The notes: generated by a model from the letters alone, not told the origin. A DNA stretch of 37,582 nt from Desulfuromonadaceae bacterium (GCA_028687585.1 JAQTZV010000039.1:1-37582), one strand, 5' to 3'; counted from the first letter of the stretch, positions 25,093 through 33,884 are shown. Translations and numbers: made by a program.

Positions 25093-25164
25093 GAGTTGTC
25101 TCCTGTGTAACTGGATTATGGTTATTCGTGGTGATTATCTTACCAGCAATCCCGCAGAGTGCAA

Positions 25165-26082
25165 CTATTCCTTACGCGATGCTCCCAAATGCCGCTTGCT
25201 GACCAGAGCGATCCCTGCCAGCACCAGAACCGCGCCGATACCAAAAAATAAGTCTATTGTTTCGTGCAGCAGGAATACCCCGAAAGAGACCCCGAACAGT
25301 GGTGACAGAAACAGAAATACCGACAGCTGTGAGGCGTTATAGCGACGTAACAGGGAAAACCAGGCAAGAAACGCCGCGAAAGTGACCACAATCCCCTGAT
25401 ACAGAAGACTCACCCAGGCAATTCCGGTCATGGTGAACCTGCTTGCCTGGCCTGAAAGAACTGCGTAGCAGAGGAGAATAATGAATGAAGCAACGAGCTG
25501 ATAGAGAAGCGTTTTGGTCGGAGGAGTTTCCGACAGAGTCGTGCAGCGTATCAGCACCGTTGTCGCGGCCCACAGGATCCCGCCAAAAAGCCCCAGGGTG
25601 TCGCCCCACAACATGCGTGGGTTGATGCCGTTCTGGAGTGAGCCGCCCGCGAATGCCAGGACAATACCGCAAAACGCTATTGCGACACCAAACCATTGAT
25701 GGCGACGAAGACGTTCGGCGGGGAGAAACCAGTGCAGTGACAGAGATGTGAAGATTGGCGCGGTATAAAGAAAAACCGACATATGCGAAGCGGTTGTGTA
25801 GCGGAGTCCCTCCGCCACGAATAAAAACTCCGCAGAAAATGCAAGCCCCGCGAAAATGCCAGGGAGAAGTGTGCCGTCCCGCAGGGTGTAACGTTCCGTA
25901 CCGAACAGCATGACAAGGCTCACAAGAAAGGAGCTGATCCCGAAACGGAGGGCTATCTGCAAAATTGGAGCAATGTCCGGCGCAGCCGCCTTGATGGCCA
26001 CCTGATGCAGACCCAGCACCATGCACAAGAGGATCATGGAGCCGATTCCGGCTCCATCCATATGTTTCCGTTCAGCACTCAT
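25165..26082 (-). CDS. EamA/DMT-family permease
   Basis: A 305-residue membrane protein with about ten hydrophobic helices. The start at MSAERKHMDG was chosen for its RBS (AGGAAGAG); upstream codons to 26160 lie inside mobA. Typical features are LLCMVLGLHQVAIKAAAP, GLRYTTASHMSVFLYTAPIFTSLS and the second repeat LSVFLFLSPLFGVSFGVFLL. EamA permeases move small metabolites in or out. It overlaps the end of mobA by 11 bases, so it belongs to the same operon. Cargo cannot be inferred. Confidence 0.87.
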   Translation of the reverse strand: MSAERKHMDGAGIGSMILLCMVLGLHQVAIKAAAPDIAPILQIALRFGISSFLVSLVMLFGTERYTLRDGTLLPGIFAGLAFSAEFLFVAEGLRYTTASHMSVFLYTAPIFTSLSLHWFLPAERLRRHQWFGVAIAFCGIVLAFAGGSLQNGINPRMLWGDTLGLFGGILWAATTVLIRCTTLSETPPTKTLLYQLVASFIILLCYAVLSGQASRFTMTGIAWVSLLYQGIVVTFAAFLAWFSLLRRYNASQLSVFLFLSPLFGVSFGVFLLHETIDLFFGIGAVLVLAGIALVSKRHLGASRKE

Positions 26083-26770
26083 TGCTCTTCCTGAGTTTGC
26101 TGTACTCCTCCGGAGTATTGATGTTGTCGAAGGATGTAAACTCCGGGTCGAACGGAGCAATCTCTTCGGGGATAACTTTCCGGACCCTTACCCTCGACAA
26201 AAGAGCGACCACCCGCCTGTTTTCGGTGTTCTGCAAGAGTTCTTCGAGGACCGGCAGACACTCCTTCCGGTAGATGGCGTGGAGCGGCTCGAAACCGCCG
26301 ACAGTTACCGGCATGACAACATCAACCCCATCAGTAAGGGTAGTCAGGTGCCGTATCAACGCTCCACTTAAATGCGGCATGTCACAGGCTACCACAAAGA
26401 CGGCTGCCTCACTGCTCCGGCTCAACCCGGCATGAATGCCAGCCATAACCCCCTGGCCGGAGTAGATGTCGGGCACTTTCCGGCACGGGAGAAACCGGTA
26501 TAGTTCCGGGGTGTTGGTGACAATAAGGACCTCCTCGAACAGCTCCGCGAGGGCCCGGTAGATCACCTCGATGAGCCTGCTCCCCTTATGGAGGAGAAGT
26601 GATTTGTTGCTCCCCATCCGGCTGGAGCCGCCTCCGGCCAGAATAACACCGGTCACCCCCTTGATCCTCGTCGCAGGCTTGACGGTCTCTTCGCAAGCGG
26701 GAGAGCAGCAGAAATTGCTCCACTTGGACGGCGGCTCTCCTTCGAACATGTCTGTGGCAATATAATGCAT
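26072..26770 (-). CDS. mobA: MobA-type molybdenum cofactor guanylyltransferase
   Basis: A 232-residue nucleotidyltransferase. The GTP site is GVILAGGGSSRMGSNKSLL near residue 40; VVACDMPHLS holds the metal-binding Asp, with PLHAIYRKECLPVLEE and FDNINTPEEY later. MobA attaches GMP to molybdopterin to make the bis-MGD cofactor of DMSO-reductase-family enzymes. The Mo/W oxidoreductase gene lies 49 bases upstream, its natural client. The N-terminus is extended by about 38 residues with WSNFCCSPACEETVK, a possible small metal-binding finger. The start codon is not certain, since a later start would remove this part. Confidence 0.88.
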   Translation of the reverse strand: MHYIATDMFEGEPPSKWSNFCCSPACEETVKPATRIKGVTGVILAGGGSSRMGSNKSLLLHKGSRLIEVIYRALAELFEEVLIVTNTPELYRFLPCRKVPDIYSGQGVMAGIHAGLSRSSEAAVFVVACDMPHLSGALIRHLTTLTDGVDVVMPVTVGGFEPLHAIYRKECLPVLEELLQNTENRRVVALLSRVRVRKVIPEEIAPFDPEFTSFDNINTPEEYSKLRKSNEC

Positions 26771-26819
26771 CTGTTCCCCGCAGATAAGAATCCTGCTTTT
26801 CGATTAGTACCCTAACCGC

Positions 26820-28868
26820 TCAGGCCTTCCGTACCGAACACATAAGCGACTTTACATCCGGATAGCCAAGAATTTCTTCGCGACAATTGGTGTCAGTGAG
26901 CAGGTTTGCGTTGGCCTCTCCACTCCAGCCGTGGGGGACAAAGATACACCCTTCCGCCACACGCTCGTCCAGCGATAGCTTCACTTTGATCTGGCCGCGG
27001 TTGGTTTCTATGATGATGGCGTCACCATCGGACAGATTGTACTTCTTGCCGGTTGCAACCCCCATTTCGGCTATCGATTCCGGCGTTTCATCAGTCAGTG
27101 CCGGTACACCGCGAAACTGGCTGTGCACATTGTAATAGTTGCGGTGCCCGGTGGAGAGGATAATCGGGTATTTTTTCAGATATTCCGCACTGCTACTCTT
27201 CGGGCTCCGCTCAGGCTCAATGTAAACCGGCAGGGGATTTGCGCCGACATGTTCGAGGGCGGCGCTATAGATCTTGATTTTGCCGGTCGGAGTGGCAAAC
27301 ATGTTCTCTTTGTTCTCGTATTTCTTTTCTGCGTAGTACAGGCCTTCAGGGCTGTCGTTGAGCATCTGGTCGAAGGTAATGCCGGATGGCCCCAGTTCGA
27401 AACGGATGAGTTCTTCTTCACTTTCCCAGGGGAACTGATCGCCAAGCCCCAACCGCTTGGCAAGTTCAGTGAAAACCTTCCACTCTGACCAGCTCTCCCC
27501 GATCGGCTCGATGCATTTCTTGCGAAGCATCAGGAACGGGAGGCAGTGACAGACATTATAGGTGTATGCCAAGCCCCATTTTTCGAGGTGCGAACAGGCT
27601 GGCAACACATAATGGGCCTCCTTGGCGGTCTCAGTCATAAACATATCATGCACCACCAGCAGGTCCAGACGACGGAACGCTTCGCGAAAAGCGTTGGAAT
27701 CGGCCATTGAAACGAGCGGGTTACCCCCCACCACGTAAAACGCTTTCAACTTGTCCGGTATCGCCTCCGGCACCATGGTGATGACGCCGTATGGGCTTTT
27801 TCGCCCCCAGACCTCAATGAAGAGCGGATATTCGTCCATGCCGAGCGGGTCGCCCTCCACGTTGAGCCCCACATTTCCAAAGTACGGACGTGGACTGATA
27901 ACCCATCCGCCCGGAATATTGATGTTGCCGGTGATAATCTGGAGAACGGAAAACGCACGGCTGTTCTGGGTGCCCCCTGCGGTCTGGTCCTGGGTGCAGG
28001 TACCCTGATAGATGGAGGCGCCTTTGGTGGTCGCGAACATGCGTGCCAGCTCCCTGATCTTGTCGGCCGGAACCCAGGTGATCTCCTCGGCCCATTCCGG
28101 AGTAAACGGCTCCACATGCGGCACCAGCTTGTCGTATCCGGAGGTATATTTGTCAACAAAATCGTGGTCGACCAGATCTTCCTTGATGATAACGTGCATC
28201 ATCGCCATCGCCATGGCGCCGTCGGTGCCGGGACGAATCTTCAGATACATGTCGGCCTTATCGGCGTGCGGGATGCGCCGGGGATCGATGACCACCAGCT
28301 TCGAGCCTTTGGCGAGGTTCCTCTCCAGGGCGAGCTTAAGCGGAAAATCGCTGGCCTCCGGATTGTGTCCCCAGAGGATATACAGCTTCGAATCCAGCTC
28401 TTCGGTGGGATATTTTCCAAAAGTAATCTGCCTGGTGCGGATACGCATACGGTAGCAGATACTCTCTACCGAGAAGAAATTGGGTGAACCGAACGCCGCC
28501 TTGAACCGCTGGGTCAGCTGTGCCATCTCAAGATTCTCGACGCCGATTGAACCGCTAAATACGCCAAGGACGCTCGGCCCGAATTCTTCTTTCAGCTTGT
28601 TTAATTTTGCGGCAATCTCGCCCAGCGCCTGGTCCCAGGAGATTGGTACAAATTTTCCGTCAACCTTCTTGAGCGGCGTCTTGATCCGGTCGGGATTGTA
28701 GATATGGGTCAGTGCCGCTTCTCCCTTGGGACAGAGTTGCCCGTCATTGATCGGATGCCCCTTGAGCCCCTCGACTTTGACGGCTTTGCCATCTTCAATG
28801 GTAACGACGGTACCGCAACTGTGATAACAAAGAGTGCAGTCGGTGAGAACCTGCTTGGTTGTTGACAT
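26820..28868 (-). CDS. Cytoplasmic Mo/W bis-pterin oxidoreductase, copy 2
   Basis: A 682-residue protein. The start at MSTTKQVLTDC has AAGGAG upstream; the frame extends to 29024 within the previous gene. The [4Fe-4S] site is C11-x2-C14-x3-C18...C46, and the probable metal ligand is Cys138 in VESICYRMR. Landmarks are shared with copy 1: ITFGKYP, ILWGHNPEAS, VVIDPRRIPHADKADMYLKI, TGNINIPGGWVISPRP, YTYNVCHCLPFLMLR, and VPHGWSGEANANLLTD. No export signal. The residue after the second cluster Cys is Tyr15, as in copy 1, not the Asp of acetylene hydratase. It follows ptb by 20 bases and precedes mobA. The reaction is unknown; presence with Ptb/Buk suggests an acid, aldehyde or hydroxy-aromatic substrate. 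Confidence 0.89.
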   Translation of the reverse strand: MSTTKQVLTDCTLCYHSCGTVVTIEDGKAVKVEGLKGHPINDGQLCPKGEAALTHIYNPDRIKTPLKKVDGKFVPISWDQALGEIAAKLNKLKEEFGPSVLGVFSGSIGVENLEMAQLTQRFKAAFGSPNFFSVESICYRMRIRTRQITFGKYPTEELDSKLYILWGHNPEASDFPLKLALERNLAKGSKLVVIDPRRIPHADKADMYLKIRPGTDGAMAMAMMHVIIKEDLVDHDFVDKYTSGYDKLVPHVEPFTPEWAEEITWVPADKIRELARMFATTKGASIYQGTCTQDQTAGGTQNSRAFSVLQIITGNINIPGGWVISPRPYFGNVGLNVEGDPLGMDEYPLFIEVWGRKSPYGVITMVPEAIPDKLKAFYVVGGNPLVSMADSNAFREAFRRLDLLVVHDMFMTETAKEAHYVLPACSHLEKWGLAYTYNVCHCLPFLMLRKKCIEPIGESWSEWKVFTELAKRLGLGDQFPWESEEELIRFELGPSGITFDQMLNDSPEGLYYAEKKYENKENMFATPTGKIKIYSAALEHVGANPLPVYIEPERSPKSSSAEYLKKYPIILSTGHRNYYNVHSQFRGVPALTDETPESIAEMGVATGKKYNLSDGDAIIIETNRGQIKVKLSLDERVAEGCIFVPHGWSGEANANLLTDTNCREEILGYPDVKSLMCSVRKA

Positions 28869-28888
28869 AATGTGCTCCTTTAATTTTT

Positions 28889-29794
28889 TCAGGAAATGTA
28901 GGCTGCAAGGACAATCGTCAGCAGCATGGTGTCTGCGGAATCTGTCCGGGAGGTTATGATAACCGGTGCCCTTGCCCCCATCAATGCAGTGGCGATTCTT
29001 TGCCGGGAGTAATACACCAGGCACTTGCGCACCGGATTGGCCGTCAACAGGTTCGGCATCATGAGAATATCTGCCTGCCCTGCAACACCACCCCCTACTT
29101 TTTTGTACTCTGCCGCCTCCAGAGAAACGGCATTGTCAAAAGCAAAGGGTCCGTCGACGAGGCAGCCGGTGATCTGACCTCGATCAGCCATTTTGCTCAG
29201 AGCGGCTGCATCGACCGTATCAGGCATGGATGGATTTACCACTTCCACGGCAGATATTACCGCTACTTTTGGCAGCGGATTGCCGAGTTTATGCGCCAGA
29301 TAGACTGCATTTTCGATGATCTGCTTCTTTTCATCCAGAGTTGGCGCTACGTTGATGGCGCAGTCAGTCAGAAAACGGAAACCTCCTCCCGCTGGATCTC
29401 TGCTTTTTTCATAGAGGGTAATTTCACTGATGACCTTGTTGTCATTCAGCCCCTTCTGTTTATCGAGGACCGCCCGCATGAAGGTTGCCGTCGGCAGGTT
29501 GCCTTTCATGATGGCGTGGGCACTCCCGGCGAGAACCATTTTGACCGCTTCCTCCGCCGCTCCCTTTTGATCCGCAATATGAACGATGGAGATCAAATTC
29601 GAATCAAGTCCGGCATCAGCGGACATACGTTTGATTATTTCTTCGTCCCCCACAAGGACGAATTCGGCGAGACCGGCTTCAAGCGCCTGCTTGACCAGTT
29701 TTATGACCGTCGATCCTTCAGGGGAAACAATGGCGATTTTCTTCTTCGGCATTTCCTTTACTGCGGCAATCAGTTCGTTAAATGAGTTAATCAT
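28889..29794 (-). CDS. ptb: Phosphate butyryltransferase (Pta/Ptb family)
   Basis: A 301-residue enzyme, start at MINSFNEL (RBS AGGAG). Features: IVSPEGSTVIKLVKQALEAGL, AHAIMKGNLPTATFMRAVLD, FLTDCAINVAPTLDEKKQI, VAVISAVEVVNPSMPDT and GCLVDGPFAFDNAVS. This is the short Pta/Ptb type that swaps CoA for phosphate on butyryl-CoA or related acyl-CoAs. Butyrate kinase is encoded 13 bases upstream, so the two convert acyl-CoA to acid with ATP made, or the reverse. The true acyl group may be branched or aromatic. Confidence 0.92.
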   Translation of the reverse strand: MINSFNELIAAVKEMPKKKIAIVSPEGSTVIKLVKQALEAGLAEFVLVGDEEIIKRMSADAGLDSNLISIVHIADQKGAAEEAVKMVLAGSAHAIMKGNLPTATFMRAVLDKQKGLNDNKVISEITLYEKSRDPAGGGFRFLTDCAINVAPTLDEKKQIIENAVYLAHKLGNPLPKVAVISAVEVVNPSMPDTVDAAALSKMADRGQITGCLVDGPFAFDNAVSLEAAEYKKVGGGVAGQADILMMPNLLTANPVRKCLVYYSRQRIATALMGARAPVIITSRTDSADTMLLTIVLAAYIS

Positions 29795-29807
29795 ATGCAA
29801 TCTCCTG

Positions 29808-30881
29808 TCAGTATATGGATAGTTTCTCTTCACCGGTAATGTAGCGCATGGCGCCTGCGGCCAAAGCTTCCATCTCGTTTTCGCCCGGATCCAGCAGCAC
29901 CGGAGCGATGAATGAAACCTTATCCTTAAGGCTGTCAGTCAGCCTTTGGGAGTAGGCCAGGCTTCCGGTGAGAGCAATCGCGTCCACCTCCCCCTTGAGC
30001 ACAGCTGCACAGGCACCGATTTCCTTGGCTACCTGATAGGACATTGCTTCAAAAACCTCAGCGGCAACAACATCACCTTCGGTGATGCGTTTTTCTATTT
30101 CAAGACCGCTGGTCGTACCCAGATAGGCGACCAGTCCGCCGCCTCCCTGCACGAGTCTCAGTAGCTGCTCCTTCGAGTACTCACCACCGAAACAGAGCCT
30201 GATCAGATCTCCGACCGGCAGGGCTCCGGCCCGCTCCGGCGAGAATGGACCATCACCATCCAAAGAATTGTTCACGTCGACCACTTTGCCCTTGCGATGC
30301 GCCGCGACCGAAATACCCCCACCAAGATGGGCGGTAATCAGATTGACCTCTTCGTAATCTTTGCCTAGCCTGACGGCAATCTTTCTTGCAGTCGCCTTCG
30401 AATTAAGCGCATGAAAACTGCTCTGCCGTTTGATCTGGGGAATACCTGAATAGCGGGCATAGACACACATTTCATCAACCGTCGGAGGGTCAACCGTAAG
30501 AGCGGGGATATTTCGTTCCTTTCCCAGATTATACGCGACAATACCGCCGCACATATTGGGATGCTGGCCGAATTTTCCGCTTTTCATATCATCGATCATT
30601 GCGGGACTAATTTCATAGATTCCGCCCGGGGTAGGTTTCATATTTCCTCCCCGACTGGCGACAACATCAATCTCATCCAGTGACAGACCTTTCCGGGATA
30701 ACACTCCCAGAATGGTTTGTTCCCGTAATTCATACTGATCAATGATGCTCTTGAACTGCTTGAGATTCTCCGCCGGGTGGTTTACTGACTCGGTAAACAG
30801 CATTGTTTCCGCCTTGCTCACCGCTACCTTCGTAGAGGTCGAACCAAGATTGATGATCAGAATTGTTGTTTCTTTTTCCAC
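29808..30881 (-). CDS. buk: Butyrate kinase
   Basis: A 357-residue member of the acetate/butyrate kinase (ASKHA) family. The phosphate-1 loop is ILIINLGSTSTKVAV, followed by VASRGGNMKPTPGGIYEIS and ITAHLGGGISVAAHRKGKVVD; the C-terminal VLLDPGENEMEALAAGAMRY is typical of Buk rather than AckA. It makes ATP and the free acid from acyl phosphate. The start is GTG with a GAGGGGG RBS. It is the first gene of operon 2, downstream of a sigma-54 promoter. Kinases of this subfamily also accept isobutyrate, valerate and some branched acids, so the physiological acid is open. Confidence 0.94.
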   Translation of the reverse strand: MEKETTILIINLGSTSTKVAVSKAETMLFTESVNHPAENLKQFKSIIDQYELREQTILGVLSRKGLSLDEIDVVASRGGNMKPTPGGIYEISPAMIDDMKSGKFGQHPNMCGGIVAYNLGKERNIPALTVDPPTVDEMCVYARYSGIPQIKRQSSFHALNSKATARKIAVRLGKDYEEVNLITAHLGGGISVAAHRKGKVVDVNNSLDGDGPFSPERAGALPVGDLIRLCFGGEYSKEQLLRLVQGGGGLVAYLGTTSGLEIEKRITEGDVVAAEVFEAMSYQVAKEIGACAAVLKGEVDAIALTGSLAYSQRLTDSLKDKVSFIAPVLLDPGENEMEALAAGAMRYITGEEKLSIY

Positions 30882-30965
30882 GTATCCCCCTCTTGAGCAA
30901 TTGATGTCAGCCAGAGTTATTGTTAGTAGTCACACGTTTTTTCTCACGGACTGTCATCTCTATAC

Positions 30966-30982
30966 GCAATTTCAGAGCCAAT
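30966..30982 (-). promoter_or_regulatory. Sigma-54 (-24/-12) promoter for the buk operon
   Basis: The minus strand reads TTGGCTCTGAAATTGCG, with GG and GC exactly 10 bases apart and a good match to TTGGCAC-N5-TTGC. The start of transcription would be near 30954, about 73 bases before buk. A sigma-54 activator gene lies next door. Confidence 0.72.
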
Positions 30983-31022
30983 TCGGATAGATTCAGCAAC
31001 AACAAACCATTAATTCAATAAA

Positions 31023-31036
31023 ATTAACATGTTAAT
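31023..31036. promoter_or_regulatory. Perfect palindrome, candidate enhancer site
   Basis: ATTAACATGTTAAT is a perfect 14-base palindrome about 75 bases upstream of the predicted start of buk transcription. That fits an upstream activating site for the adjacent Fis-type sigma-54 activator. Only one copy was seen. Confidence 0.5.
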
Positions 31037-31087
31037 AGACTAGTCCCGTATATGAATCACCCCGGGAAGTTCCATATAATTTCAGCC

Positions 31088-31136
31088 AAAAAACAAAAAA
31101 TGTCCTGAAAGCAAACACCTGTATGCTTTCAGGACA
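31088..31136 (-). terminator. Rho-independent terminator of the sigma-54 regulator gene
   Basis: TGTCCTGAAAGCA pairs perfectly with TGCTTTCAGGACA (13 bp, 10-base loop). On the minus strand it is followed by TTTTTTGTTTTTT. It lies 50 bases past the regulator stop, so the buk operon needs its own promoter. Confidence 0.9.
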
Positions 31137-31185
31137 CAAAATCCCCTTGCCGACATATTGGCTGCCAGAGTACAGAAGATGGACA

Positions 31186-33222
31186 TTACCGGCTCTGCGA
31201 CAGCTTCTCGTACAACTTTGACCTGCTGATACCCAGCAATCGTGCCGCTCTGGATTTATTGCCATGGGCTTCGGCCAGAGCCGATTGAATGGCGTCCAGT
31301 TCGATGTTCGCCAGACTCTGCCCTTTTTTCCCATCGAGCCGTTCGGAACGCCTGATATCTTCCGGAACGTCCTGAACATCTATCAAACCGCTGTCAACGT
31401 AATTCATCATTCTTTCAATGATATTTTCCAGCTCTCTGATGTTGCCGGGCCAGTTGTACTGAAGCAGCATCGCCAATGCAGCATCCGTGATGCCGTCGAC
31501 GCGCCCCGTGAGCGTGCTGTTGTATTTTCTGATAAATGAATCGACAAGCACCGGTATATCCGGCTTACGTTCGCGCAGCGGCGGGATCATCAGCTCGACA
31601 ACGTTGATCCTGAAATACAGATCCTCCCTGAATTTCCCCTCCTGGGCAAGCCGCTTCAGATCCTTATTGGTCGCGGAGATGATTCTGACATCCACCTTGC
31701 GGGTCTTTATGCCGCCTACCCGTTCTATTTCCTTTTCCTGAATAACCCGCAACAGTTTGCTCTGCAGTATAAGCGGCATATCTCCAATTTCATCAAGGAA
31801 AATAGTGCCGCAGTCTGCCAGCTCAAACTTGCCCGGCTTGCCCTGTTTACGTGCCCCGGTAAATGCGCCGTCCTCATAGCCAAACAGTTCCGCTTCCGCT
31901 AACTCTGCCGGTATGGCTGAACAATTGACTTTTATGAACGGCTCTTTGCGGCGATTGGAAGCGTTGTGAATGGAGTGGGCAAACAGCTCTTTGCCGGTAC
32001 CGCTTTCGCCTGTGATCAGCACGGTTGAGTTGTTCCTGGCCACCTGAAGCACCTGAGATTTCAGTTTCGCGATACGCTCGTCCTGACAGACAATACTGGC
32101 AATATTATAGCTGGTGCCATTGACCTTATACAGCTCGTCCTTGTAATAGTTGAGCTGCATGTCTATCCGCTTCAGCTGTTGCATCACATCAGCCAACTGA
32201 TCCAGATCCTCGTAGATTTTTACGACAAAACCCTTGGCAGTGCCTTCTTTTGTTATCGGCAAAGAGGAAATCACACACGGTTTTTGATTGATTTCCAAAA
32301 CCTTTAACGGCAGCTGGTTATCAGTCATGGGAATATATCTGCTGATATTATTCCCGATGATCTGTTCCTTTGTCTCACCCATTTTTTTACAGAAACTTGC
32401 ATTGGCCAGAGTGATCTGGCCATGTTCATCCAGCACCGCAACTCCTTCGTAGGCAACCTCCAGAACCGTTTCGAGCGTCATCTTCAACTCTTTGACGATT
32501 TCAAGTTCATGGGCGATCCCCTCAACATCCGTCAGGTCCTGTACAACAAAGATGACTCCGTTTATTTTTGTATTATGATAGACCGGGACCGCGGTAGCGA
32601 TCAGCTTGAGGGATTTGTGTTCAATCTTGCGCGGCAGCATCCAGTCGCCGTTCACAACCGGCGAAAAATCTTTGTCCAGGGCGCCCAGACTGCTCCCGAT
32701 ATATGCTCCAACCTGAACCCCATCCAGGATATTCTTGGCGTATTGATTTGCCAGGGCAACGTCTCCCAGACCGTTCGTCACAACTATGCCGGCAGGAACA
32801 TTCTCTATGACGCTATACAGTTCCTTGTAAAGGTATTCGGTCTGGTCCAAAATTTTGATTAGCGCACCGGCCTGGGTCGCCATACCAATCGGCTCATTCG
32901 CCATATTGACGACAAGTGTCTGACCGACAGGCGAAGTATTCACCCATTGTGACAGTTCTCCCAGATCAGTGAATATTTTATCTTCACGAAAAGAAACTAC
33001 CTTGCGGAGGTAGTACGCATCGATCGCCGTATCAATACTCAGGCCGTTCAGCAGGCAGTCAAACAGATTCGAGCGCGAGAAATAACCAATCAGCTTCCCG
33101 GTGTCATCAACAACCGGAACTCCGTTTAGCTTGGAACTTCTCAGCAATTCTATCGCCTTGCGGATACTGTCTTGTGGCCGCATCTGAACATCTGTGGAAA
33201 GCATGATCTCACGAATCTGCAC
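31186..33222 (-). CDS. Sigma-54-dependent activator: CBS pair, two PAS domains, AAA+, Fis HTH
   Basis: A 678-residue regulator. Residues 1-120 form two CBS motifs (IREIMLSTDVQMRPQDSIRKA, LNGVPVVDDTGKLIGYFSRS), which usually bind adenine nucleotides. Two PAS domains follow (about 130-230 and 245-345). The AAA+ domain has Walker A GESGTGKELFAHSIH, the sigma-54 contact loop GAFTGA, and Walker B CGTIFLDEIGDMPL. The C-terminal helix-turn-helix is NKSRAARLLGISRSKLYEKL. The start is GTG with RBS AAGGAG. It lies upstream of the buk promoter on the same strand and has its own terminator. The CBS domains suggest that it reads energy charge, which suits control of an ATP-forming kinase; the PAS ligand is unknown. 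Confidence 0.93.
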   Translation of the reverse strand: MQIREIMLSTDVQMRPQDSIRKAIELLRSSKLNGVPVVDDTGKLIGYFSRSNLFDCLLNGLSIDTAIDAYYLRKVVSFREDKIFTDLGELSQWVNTSPVGQTLVVNMANEPIGMATQAGALIKILDQTEYLYKELYSVIENVPAGIVVTNGLGDVALANQYAKNILDGVQVGAYIGSSLGALDKDFSPVVNGDWMLPRKIEHKSLKLIATAVPVYHNTKINGVIFVVQDLTDVEGIAHELEIVKELKMTLETVLEVAYEGVAVLDEHGQITLANASFCKKMGETKEQIIGNNISRYIPMTDNQLPLKVLEINQKPCVISSLPITKEGTAKGFVVKIYEDLDQLADVMQQLKRIDMQLNYYKDELYKVNGTSYNIASIVCQDERIAKLKSQVLQVARNNSTVLITGESGTGKELFAHSIHNASNRRKEPFIKVNCSAIPAELAEAELFGYEDGAFTGARKQGKPGKFELADCGTIFLDEIGDMPLILQSKLLRVIQEKEIERVGGIKTRKVDVRIISATNKDLKRLAQEGKFREDLYFRINVVELMIPPLRERKPDIPVLVDSFIRKYNSTLTGRVDGITDAALAMLLQYNWPGNIRELENIIERMMNYVDSGLIDVQDVPEDIRRSERLDGKKGQSLANIELDAIQSALAEAHGNKSRAARLLGISRSKLYEKLSQSR

Positions 33223-33426
33223 ATAATCTCCTTAACTAAGACTATATTATCAGGGAAGAGGGTACCGCCGGACTACTAAAAAAGCAACAGAGCGTTTTCA
33301 CCCTTATTGCAGATGTATATTATTGTGCTTGATATAAATAACATATAATGGTATTAAGGTACCGAAATATGTATCAATGGCGTCTATCTCTGAAGAGTTA
33401 TTTAAATTCAACCAATTGGACTTGAC

Positions 33427-33873
33427 ATGAAAGAGCAAATTTCCATCCGTAATGCCATAGCATCTGATCTTGATGCCGTGGTTTCCCTGGGTCAAGTGGC
33501 ATCCCAAGATAGAAAACCGGGCTTTTGGAGCAACGTCTTTGATCACTACGTACTGCGTGACAAAAATGACCGTTTTTTTCTGGTTGCGGAATCCGGCAAC
33601 AGAATCGTCGGCTTTATAATCGGGGAAGTTCGCGCCTGGGAGTTTGGTTCGCCTCCGTGCGGATGGGTCTTTGCTCTGGCAGTATCGCCGGAGAAGCGCC
33701 AACTGGGTATTGGTCAACAGATGTTCGAAGAAATATCGCAGTGCCTGAAACAGGCCGGCGTTACAACGGTACGCACCATGGTCGACCGCGACGACAAGCT
33801 GTTACTGTCGTTTTTCCGCGGCCTCGGCCTCTGCTCCGGAAAATACCTCGAACTTGAAAAACAGATTGATTAA
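33427..33873 (+). CDS. GNAT-family N-acetyltransferase
   Basis: A 148-residue protein with the GNAT layout: ISIRNAIASDLDAVVSLG, RFFLVAESGNRIVGFIIGEV, VFALAVSPEKRQLGIGQQMFEE (acetyl-CoA loop of the Q/R-x-x-G-x-G type) and FFRGLGLCSGKYLELEK. It could acetylate a protein, an amino acid or a small molecule; nothing in the sequence fixes the substrate. It is followed after 11 bases by an Rrf2-type regulator on the same strand. The RBS is weak (TTGGA). Confidence 0.85.
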   Translation: MKEQISIRNAIASDLDAVVSLGQVASQDRKPGFWSNVFDHYVLRDKNDRFFLVAESGNRIVGFIIGEVRAWEFGSPPCGWVFALAVSPEKRQLGIGQQMFEEISQCLKQAGVTTVRTMVDRDDKLLLSFFRGLGLCSGKYLELEKQID

Positions 33874-33884
33874 GGGCCGCCACT

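Larger units (their letters stand above)
30882..31087. other. Promoter region between buk and the sigma-54 regulator
   Basis: About 300 gene-free bases lie between the regulator stop and buk. They hold the -24/-12 promoter, an upstream palindrome and the terminator of the regulator gene, each listed separately. No small gene or RNA was seen. Confidence 0.6.
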
